A stretch of 64,000 nt of DNA from positions 528,501 to 592,500 of the forward strand of contig CAJNDS010000724.1 of assembly GCA_905221605.1 (NCBI GenBank). The letters run 5' to 3'. Position 1 is the first letter of the stretch, and each line of letters begins with the position of its first letter. The notes under the pieces were generated by a model. That model did not search any database. It had not been told where the DNA came from and saw only the letters and a program-made list of their open reading frames with translations. Position numbers and translations under genes: made by a program. This DNA comes from Symbiodinium natans (taxonomy: Eukaryota > Sar > Dinophyceae > Suessiales > Symbiodiniaceae). Positions 56,913 to 64,000 of the stretch are shown piece after piece.

Positions 56913-59900
56913 CAAGCAGAGTTGTCGTGGGTAGCGGACCCCTATGCTGAGAGAGCCATGGACGATGTCACCAAAACCACGACCTATCTTTCCCGGAGCT
57001 CCAGCAACATCGTTTCTGAGAGGTCCGAGAGGTCTTTACGCGTGGAAATCGCGCCTGAGCTCCTCCGTGGTGTGTCATTGCATGAGTGTCTCAGCGGGTG
57101 GGCAAAACATTGGGCCAGCTCGAGGGAAGACCGGAATGGCTATAAGCTAAGTCGGCAAACAACCCACCTCGACAATTTTCTCAGCCACGACTGGGCTACG
57201 TCTCGATGGCTCAAGCTCGCGGCACTTCTGGTGATCTTCAATTCCAGGGCGGCGGCCGTCTCCACCCTGGTGGCTCCTTGGGGACGAAATGAACCCTAAA
57301 AGGGTTTATGGTTTATACTACCTTAGTCAGTAGTCATAGTAGTATAGATAGGGTAATTATATGTTCCCAATTTTGGTTCATACTACCTTAATAGTACTTA
57401 TAGTAGTATAGGGTATCTGATCCCATTTTTTAGGGGCTCCTTTGGTCCCCAAGGCTAGCGTGCTTGCCGGCCTGATGCGTGCGTGGGGCATCTTGCCAGA
57501 CGAGGCGTGGACCGTGGTTTAGGGTTTAGGGTTTAGGGTTTAGGGTTTAGGGTTTAGGGTTTAGGGTTTAGGGTTTAGGGTTTAGGGTTTAGGGTTTAGG
57601 GTTTAGGGTTTAGGGTTTAGGGTTTAGGGTTTAGGGTTTAGGGTTTAGGGTTTAGGGTTTAGGGTAAGGGTTTTGGGGTTTTTGAGGCGTGGACCGTGGT
57701 GATTGGGTACGGGACGTTTTTCGTCTTCTTCTGCTTCTGGCAGCGGATTCGCGCAGCCTGGAAGCCTCGGACGGTGTTCCTAGACGCTCAGCCGCGGAGA
57801 GGGTGATTCTAACCCTAAACCCTAAACCCTAAATCCTACTGGTGCTGGCTGCAGAAGCCGATACACTAGGATCCCCCAATGGAACTCCTCTTTTCCCCCG
57901 CCTTTTGTCTAAAGATGTTTGGTTACCCTGATATGGGTGGTTTGAAAAACCAACATCGGCCTCTCTGGTGTTTTTGTGTACAGCTTCTCCCCTGTAGATA
58001 AGGGTGCCAAAAACCCAGGGGACCAAATGAACCCTAAAGTTGGGTTCGTATGCCCTATACTGCTATAATTCCTACTAAGGCATGTGAACCATAAACCCTT
58101 TTAGGGTTCATTTCGTCGAAATTACAGCCGCGGGTCAGCCTTTACCTACCGGCTCGTAGCAGCGAAGGAACTAAAAAGGCACCCTGCACCCCCCACCCCC
58201 CCCCTGTAGAAATCCTTCAAGGGATTCTGCTAGGGTGCTTCATTCCCTACGAAGAGCCAGTAGGCCTAAACCCTAAAACCCCAAATGCTTCGGACCACCA
58301 AGGACAAGCTCTGCATTGCCCAACACGATGCTGCTCTTAAGGACTCCAACCGGGACTACACCCCAAAATGTCGAAGTGCTAACCCCGAAACTCTCACCCT
58401 AAACCCACAAAACCCAAAACCTGAACTACCCTAAACCCTAAACCCTAAACCCTAAACCCGTTTCAAGGAGCAAGGCATTATGGGCTTGGCCGCCTTCCTG
58501 GACCGATCTGAAAAGCTGACGGTTCTCTGGTCACCGCGCTACTTTCAGCGCCTTTGGTGCCTTGGGGCACGAAAAGGGTTTGGGGTTTAGGGTTTAGAGT
58601 TTAGAGTTTAGGGTTTAGGGTTTAGGGTGAAGGGTTTAGGGTTTAGGGTTTAGGGTTTATATCCTTCACATGGGCAGATAAGAAACCCTAAAGAGCCCAT
58701 AAGAAATCCATCAAAAGAAGAGAAACGAACATTGGAACAAGATGGAGAAATATCCCCAAATTAACCCTGTTTTAATCTGGAAGTCAAGGCATTGTCAGAC
58801 AAAATTGTCCTGAAAATCATCTTGCACTCTTATTTTAAATGCACTTTGTGGCGGAATTTCTACATGAATGAAGTTCCCCGCGGCAAAGAGAATCCCGCAA
58901 ACATGTTATCCATATTGTTTCAAGGTTTGGGGTTTCGGCTCGGGTTTACGGTTTAGGGTTTAGGGTTCTGAGTTTAGGGGTCATACACCTATACTACTTT
59001 TTCCCCTTTAAGGTACATGAGCCATAAACCCTTTTAGGGTCGATGTGGTCCCCAAGGTGTATGTTCGAGATCAGCACCTTCCTCCGGAAGACGGCCAGAA
59101 CTCAGATCGAGATGATGCCAGTCAAGCTGGCGCTTCTCTTGTGCGTCAACACTGCCAAGTGGTTCATCATGGCGATTGGCTACCACATCATCACAGACGC
59201 CTCCGATCATGAGACTTGGTAGCTCGGTGGTACCCTTTTCCCTGTTTTTGCTTCAAGATTCCCTTGTAGCAGTAACCAACCCAAGAAAGGTGCCCTTATC
59301 ATAATATGGTTGCTGGACCACCAAGGAGAAGAAACCCTAAACCCTAAACCCTAAACCCTAAATCCTAAACCCTAAACCCTAAACCCTACCAAGGAGAAGA
59401 GTTCTTGGACTAGAACCCTGGTCGTCGCAGGCCCGTGCGTCCTCCTCGCAGGATCCATGCTACCCTGGACATACTATGTCGGGATCCTTGGGTCCCAAAT
59501 GAACCCTGAAAAATGGGGTTTAGGGTTTAGGGTTTAGGGTTTAGGGCCACATGCCCTTTTTCTACTACAGTTCCGATTAAGGTAGTATGAACCAAAATTG
59601 GGGTCACATTCCGATTAGGGTAATGTGAACCATACTTTGTGGTACTTTACTGTAACTTTAGATCCTTACTTTTTTGGGGTTTATTGGGTTTCTTCTTAAG
59701 GCAGCTAAAAGTTTAATTTAGAGCTACCCTCCTGAGTGCAGCCAACCCTAAACCCTAAACCCTAAACCCTAAACCCTCTTAGGGTTCATCTTCCTGCTGG
59801 TTCGTAGGGGATGGGGGAATAAGGCACCATGTATAATGCCTTAAAAACTAGGTAGGGGATACATGGTTCCTTATTTCTCCATTCCCACTAACCAGCAGTA

Positions 59901-60970
59901 GTGACCAAACCCTCTTATAAACCTTAAACCCTAAACCCGAAACCCTAAACCCTAAACCCTAAACCCTCTTTTTCGTCCCCAAGGATCGGCATGATGGAAG
60001 ACCTGTCCTTGATGCCGGCGCAGCTTGCAAGCTTCCGCATCCAGGATACCCGGAGCGCCTGCTGCTCTCAAGAGCCTTGGAGGGTTCAGGGTTTAGGGTT
60101 TAGGGTTTAGGGTTTAGGGTTTAGGGTTTAGGGTCTAGGGTCTAGGGTTTAGGGTTTGGCCTTTAGGTATTCTTGAGCGATTCTTTGGCGGGTGTTATGA
60201 AACCCTAGACCCTTTTCATGCCCTGAGGTTGCCCTAAACCCTAAATCCTAAACCCTGAACCCTAAACCCCCTTAACCCCTGGATGGCACAGCCAGTGAGG
60301 AGCATCTCCATCCTGAGTCAGGCGGGACCATCCCTTGTGATCGGGAGCTCGTGCATCCTGGTCCTAGATCAGTGTTCGGGATCCTTTTTGCTTTTTGGGT
60401 TATGGGCTTTCTTGTATATGAACAAAAAGGATCCTTTTTTCTTCCTAGGGGTACAGGAATTAAGATTGTTGAGGGCTTAGGTTTTTGCTTACATGGACCT
60501 TTTCTGTGGTGGGGTTCTTGGCGTTTTTTGTAGGGCTTATAAGGTTTTGAGGGTCTGTGGTTTCTGGGGCTGTAGGATTTTCAGGGTTTCTAGTTGCAGC
60601 GTTTGTGGGTTGGGGGTGCTTTTGGCATTCGTCACTTGCGTGGCACTATGCCTTGAACCCTAACCCTAACGCCTTAACTCTTATCCCTTAACCCTCTTTG
60701 TGGTACTTTACTGTAACTTTAGATCCTTACCTTTTTTGGGTTTATTGGGTTTCTTACTGAGGCAGCTAAAAGTTTAACTTATAGCTACCCTCCTGAGTGC
60801 AGCCAACCCTAAACCCTAAACCCTACACCCTAAACCGTAAACCCTAAACCCTTAACCCTTAACCCTTCACCCTTAACCCTTAACCCTTAACCCTTAACCC
60901 TTACCCTGTCCAAGGTTTGCAACGCTGCACAGCTGGCTCGGGCGGTCTGGCGACTCGGGTGACAGGCTGG
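56913..60970 (+). CDS. Multi-exon membrane protein with FLSHDW motif
   Basis: Exons: 56913-57272 ([20 protein letters not shown]), 57454-57504 ([17 protein letters not shown]), 57687-57782 ([20 protein letters not shown]), 58303-58341 ([13 protein letters not shown]), 58468-58556 ([16 protein letters not shown]), 59057-59210 ([20 protein letters not shown]), 59394-59482 ([20 protein letters not shown]), 59984 to about 60068 ([18 protein letters not shown]), 60292-60352 ([10 protein letters not shown]), 60915 to about 60970 ([11 protein letters not shown]). Joins up to the eighth exon and from the ninth to the tenth are in frame. Three or four membrane segments are visible. The FLSH..W, KLCI.Q and [15 protein letters not shown] strings resemble a TIR/SEFIR-like fold split by membrane helices (inference). 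Donors are GC, GC, GA, GA, GT, GA, GA in order, then one unresolved, then GC. The 5' and 3' ends are not established. Confidence 0.8.
57276..57453 (+). mobile_element. Family F introner, insertion 1
   Basis: Begins CCTTGGGGACGAAATGAACC and ends TTTGGTCCCCAAG. Flanked by the 3-bp repeat GCT (57273-57275 and 57454-57456). The intron is 57273-57453, with donor GC taken from the target site and acceptor AG from the element. Confidence 0.9.
57505..57686 (+). repeat. Telomere-array intron with 17-bp direct repeats
   Basis: Intron between exons 57454-57504 and 57687-57782. GAGGCGTGGACCGTGGT occurs at 57502-57518 and again at 57684-57700. Between them is a nearly pure TTTAGGG array (57516-57664) and a short G/T-rich tail. 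Splicing GAG|GC...GAG|GC removes one copy of the repeat and restores the frame. Confidence 0.9.
58014..58115. mobile_element. Degenerate family F element inside an intron
   Basis: Left CAGGGGACCAAATGAACCCT, right AAACCCTTTTAGGGTTCATT followed by TCGTC. The interior CCTATACTGCTATAATTCCT is shared with other family F copies. Confidence 0.6.
58560..59056 (+). mobile_element. Family F introner, insertion 2
   Basis: Begins CCTTGGGGCACGAAAAGGGT, ends GGTCCCCAAG. 3-bp repeat GTG at 58557-58559 and 59057-59059. The intron 58557-59056 is GT-AG. A 240-bp AT-rich non-heptamer segment (58680-58920) sits inside, probably a secondary insertion. Confidence 0.85.
59214..59325 (+). mobile_element. Family E introner in the FLSHDW gene
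   Basis: Begins ACTTGGTAGCTCGGTGGTAC, ends TTGCTGGACCACCAAG. 3-bp repeat GAG at 59211-59213 and 59326-59328. The donor is GA from the target. The telomere insertion at 59332 later duplicated its acceptor. Related copies begin at about 1486, 2303, 3477 and 29445. Confidence 0.8.
59332..59387 (+). repeat. CCCTAAA insertion with 13-bp target duplication
   Basis: 56 bp (eight heptamers, one variant) between two copies of ACCAAGGAGAAGA (59320-59332 and 59388-59400; the shared A makes the edge ambiguous by one base). The duplicated segment includes the AAG acceptor and the first exon codons. Only the second acceptor (AG at 59392-59393) avoids an in-frame stop. Confidence 0.85.
59636..59745 (+). 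mobile_element. Family B element, copy 4
   Basis: TTTGTGGTACTTTACTGTAA to CCTGAGTGCAGCCAA, nested in the family F intron 59483-59983. Confidence 0.9.
59793..59900. mobile_element. Inverted-repeat element, family C copy
   Basis: Left CTGCTGGTTCGTAGGGGATG, right CCATTCCCACTAACCAGCAG. The interior repeats AAGGCACCATG against CATGGTTCCTT. Confidence 0.8.
60697..60805 (+). mobile_element. Family B element, copy 5
   Basis: Same ends and orientation as the other four copies; lies between the ninth and tenth exons of the FLSHDW gene, directly followed by CCCTAAA units. Confidence 0.9.
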
Positions 60971-61007
60971 GGAATTGTAGGGCTTCGTCGTCTTCCTACA
61001 CCCTAAA

Positions 61008-61420
61008 CCCTAAACCCTAAACCCTAAACCCTAAACCCTAAACCCTAAACCCTAAACCCTAAACCCTAAACCGGTTCAGGTTTCTCCTTCTCTGCACTTA
61101 GGGTGTAGGGATTCCTCCTTGATGTAGGGAACACATGAGAGTTTCTTCTTTCTTCTTCTGGGGCTTTGGCTTCTTCAGGGTGTAGTTGGGATTCTCCCCT
61201 AAGCCCTAAGCCCTAAACCCTAAACCCTAAACCCTAAACCCTAAACCCTAAACCCTAAACCCTAAACCCTAAACCCTAAACCCTAAACCCTAAACCCTAA
61301 ACCCTAAACCCTAAACCCTAAACCCTACACCCTAAACCCTAAACCCTAAACCCTAAACCCCCAAACCCCAAACCCCAAACCCTAAACCCTACACCCTACA
61401 CCCTAAACCGTGCTTCTCTG
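61008..61420. repeat. CCCTAAA arrays
   Basis: Heptamers at 61000-61070 and 61208-61360, then CCCCAAA and CCCTACA variants to 61405. 60846-60905 just upstream is a CCCTTAA variant run. Confidence 0.85.
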
Positions 61421-61589
61421 TGTGATTTTGGGGTTGTCGCGTTTTTGCATATCGAACCCTCTTTGTACGTGGATTCGGGTTTACAGGTATTGTTTGGTTG
61501 TTGGGCTTGAGGGCCCAGCGATTTGAGGTTCTGGGTTTGGGGCTTCGGGTTTAGGTTCTAGGGTTTTAGGGTTGAGGTTTTGTGGGGTG

Positions 61590-61665
61590 TGTGTGCATAT
61601 TTATTTATATATATATATATTTTATATATATATATATATGGTCCCCCCCCCCCCCCCCCAATGGA
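61590..61665. repeat. TA microsatellite and poly-C
   Basis: TTTATTTATATATATATA and a second TA run, then a 16-base C run (61643-61659). Confidence 0.8.
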
Positions 61666-61799
61666 CCCACCGCGGGCCTTGATCTTTGCAAAAGTACCGC
61701 AAATACCGATAAAACCTTTGCTGTCTGGTGATTTTCCGGTGACCGGATTTTTGACTGTATTCCTTAATTCACTCTCTCACACACACGGAGGGTTTTTCT

Positions 61800-62960
61800 T
61801 TCTGTTGGCTTTTGTTTATAATTTAAGATTTAGGCATTTAAACCTAAGCCTGCAAAAATCCTTAACCTTTGAACCCTGTAGGGTTGAGGTTTCAAGGTTA
61901 AGGGTCTAAGATTTAGGCATTTCAACCTATGCCGGCAATTAAACCCTAAGCCCTTAACCTTTGAATTCTATAGGGTTAAGATTTTTACAGGTTTAGGGTC
62001 TAAGATGTAGGCATTTAAACCTAAGCCCGCAACTAATTTTAAACCCTTAACCTTTAAACCCTGTAAGGTTGAAAGGCTTAGGGTTTAAGATTTAGCCATT
62101 TAAACCTGTAGGCAAGCCCTTAACCTTTAAACCCTGTAGGGTTAAGATTTTAAGGTTTAGGATTTAAGATTTAGGCACGTAAATCTCAGACTTCAATTAA
62201 TTTTAGACCCTTAACCTTTAAACCCTGTTGGGCTAAGGTTTAAAGGTTTCGGGCTAAAGATTTAGGCATTTAAACCGATTCCGGCAATTAACGCTAAGCC
62301 TTTAACCTTAAAACCCTACAGGGTTAAGATATTTAATGGTTTAGGGTTTAAGTTTAAGGTTTAGGTATTTAGACCTTTGCCGGCAGTTCATATTGAACCC
62401 TTAACCTTAAACCCTATAGGGGTAAGATTTAAAGGTTTAGGATTCTTTACTTAGACATTTAAATCTAAGCTTGCAATTAAACCGAAACCCTTAACCTTTA
62501 AACCCTATAGGGTGAAGGTTTAAAGTTTTAGGGTTTAAGATTCAGACATTTAAACCTAAGACGGCAATTAACAGTAAACCCTTAACCTTTAAACCCTATA
62601 GGGTTAAGGTTTAATGGTTTGGGGTTTAAGATTTAGGCATTTGAATCTAAGTATGTAATTAAATTGTCACCCTTAACACCCTTAAACTTTGTAGTGTGAA
62701 GGTTTAAAGGTTTAGGGTTTCAGATTTAGACATTTAAACCTAAGCCCATAGAGTTTAAACCTTAAGGGCTTAAGGTTTAGGCATCTATTCGTTAACCCTA
62801 AACCCTCTAGGGTCAGGACCCTAAAGCCCTCGGCAATCAGCCTAAACCCTTGACCTTCAAACCCCATAGGATGAAGGTTTGAAGGTTTGGGGTTTAAGAC
62901 TTAGGCATTTAAACCTAGAGGGCATTTAAGCCTTAACCCTAAACCCTTCAGGGTCAGAAC
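61800..62960. repeat. Tandem repeat of about 90 bp with internal dyad
   Basis: About 12 diverged units. Each has AAGATTTAGGCATTTAAACC, then AATTAA, then CCCTTAACCTTTAAACCCTA, then TAGGGTTAAG. The string (T)TTAGGCATTTAAACCT recurs near 61905, 62005, 62090, 62260, 62450, 62545, 62635, 62730 and 62905. Each unit is partly self-complementary. No coding frame. Confidence 0.85.
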
Positions 62961-62999
62961 CTTAGCACCCTATAGGGATCTAGCACCTGCAGGTATACA

Positions 63000-63960
63000 T
63001 CGGTTTTCTCAAAACCATCTTTTTCTCGAGAAAAGATGGTTTCGAACCAAAAACCATCTTTTTCTCGAGAAAACCAGAAAACCAAAAACACCAAAAAAAA
63101 ACCAAAAAAAAAAAAAAACATCTTTTCCAAAACTATGGGGCCGGGGCCTCCAAAAGATGTTTTTTTTTTTTTTTTGTTTGTTTTGTTTGGGTTTTTTTTG
63201 TTTTTTGGGTTTTTTTGGTTTTCTTGAGAAAAGATGATTTTTTGGTTCGAAACCATCCTTTTCTCGAGAAAAAGATGGTTTTTGAGCAACCATCCTTCGA
63301 AAAACCATCGAGAAAAAGATGGTTTTTGGAGGTCTTCTACTGTAAAACCATCTTTTCTCGGGAAAAAGATGGTTTCGAACCCAAAAACCATCTTTTTCTC
63401 GAGAAAACCAAAAAACCAAAAAATCAAAAACAAAAAAAAAAAATCTTTTCCAAAACTATGGGGCTGGGGCCTCCAAAAGATGTTTTTTTTTTTGTTTTTT
63501 TTTTGGTTTTCTCGAGAAAAAGATGGTTTTTTGGTTCGAAACCATCCTTTTCTCGAGAAAAAGGTGGTTTTGAGCAACCATCCTTCGAAAAACCATCTTT
63601 TTCTCGAGAAAAAGATGGTTTTGAGCAACCATCCTTCGAAAAACCATCTTTTTCTCGAGAAAAAGATGGTTTTGAGCAACCAACCTTCGAAAAACCATTT
63701 GTTCTCGAGAAAACGAAGGTTTTTGGAGGTCTTCTACTGGCAAAACCATCTTTTTCTCGAGAAAAAGATGGTTTCGAACCAAAAAAACCCTTCTTTTTGA
63801 CGAGAAAACCAAAAAACCATCTCTGGAGGCCCCAGCCCATAGTTTTGGAAAAGATGTTTTTTTTTTTTTTTTGGTTTTTTTTTTGGTTTGTTTTTTTTGT
63901 TGTTTGGTAGTTTCTTGTTTTGTTGTTTTTCCCTTGATCTGGTTCGGACTCGGCTGCCAC
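63000..63960. repeat. Hairpin array of CTCGAG palindromes with poly-A/poly-T
   Basis: A palindrome CCATCTTTTTCTCGAGAAAA(AGATGG) or close variant recurs about ten times. It alternates with GAGCAACCATCCTTCGAAAA and with poly-A or poly-T runs. The string CTTTTCCAAAACTATGGGGC is at 63122 and 63446, and its inverse at 63835-63855. Very strong fold-back potential. The long open frames on both strands encode only Lys/Phe/Ser repeats and are by-products. Confidence 0.85.
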
Positions 63961-64000
63961 CCGGGGTGGGTCCATTGGGGGGGGTGAGCTGTATGGTCTA

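Larger units (their letters stand above)
59486..59983 (+). mobile_element. Family F introner, insertion 3
   Basis: Begins CCTTGGGTCCCAAATGAACC, ends TTTCGTCCCCAAG. 3-bp repeat GAT at 59483-59485 and 59984-59986, so the donor is GA. Family B (59636-59745) and family C (59793-59900) elements are nested inside. Confidence 0.85.

Noticed and set aside
62954-63975. Long Lys/Phe/Ser-rich proteins on both strands
   Set aside because: Both strands and several frames are open because of poly-A/T and palindromic repeats. No start context, no domains.

Overview
The window looks like nuclear DNA of a photosynthetic dinoflagellate. Four observations point that way: plastid chlorophyll-biosynthesis and cytosolic ribosomal-protein exons on one strand; RCC1-type repeat and zinc-finger proteins of the kind dinoflagellates carry in large numbers; introns that use GC and GA as well as GT donors; and the plant/alveolate telomere heptamer TTTAGGG (reverse CCCTAAA). 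The heptamer is not at a chromosome end. It is scattered through nearly the whole 64 kb in hundreds of short and long arrays. No rRNA, tRNA gene or CRISPR array was found, and no exact copy of the dinoflagellate spliced leader.

The main result is that the telomere-like arrays are intron sequence. Many short islands between a CCCTAAA array (left) and a TTTAGGG array (right) are exons of 24-90 nt that splice in frame on the plus strand. This reveals genes that no long ORF shows. (1) A divinyl chlorophyllide a 8-vinyl-reductase (DVR) runs from 5133 to about 24600 in at least 14 exons. (2) A complete six-exon ribosomal protein S21e gene (15288-18167) lies on the same strand inside the 8.1-kb eighth assigned intron of DVR. 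(3) Two near-identical intronless genes for a secreted Trp/Cys-repeat protein (12292-12990, 13388-14086) lie in that same intron. (4) An RBR-type E3 ligase-like gene runs 40104-46561. (5) ZZ-type zinc-finger exons lie at 53789-55807. (6) A multi-exon membrane protein with a FLSHDW motif runs from 56913 to about 60970. An intronless ubiquitin-like/RCC1-repeat gene is at 33138-34538. Further exon-like islands at 27281-27581, 36263-38945 and 48875-51563 are real-looking but poorly assigned.

Several inverted-repeat element families (called A to H here) build the introns. In the FLSHDW gene, three introns are copies of one family (ends CCTTGGGG ... CCCCAAG) with exact 3-bp target duplications GCT, GTG and GAT. 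The first two target bases serve as the donor (GC, GT, GA) and the element supplies the AG acceptor, so splicing restores the uninterrupted gene. Two other introns of the gene contain telomere arrays flanked by 17-bp and 13-bp direct repeats, as expected if heptamers were added at staggered breaks. In DVR and S21e, 15 of 17 resolved donors are GC.

Layout: 1-5132 arrays and elements with unassigned islands; 5133-24600 DVR with nested genes; 24601-33137 arrays, a GC-rich repeat block (25470-26830) and unassigned islands; 33138-34538 RCC1 gene; 34539-36262 microsatellites and arrays; 36263-46561 zinc-finger/RBR exons and islands; 47380-48600 satellite; 48875-61000 further plus-strand genes; 61590-64000 microsatellite, 90-bp tandem repeat and hairpin-rich poly-A/T block. 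Every coding feature recognised is on the plus strand.
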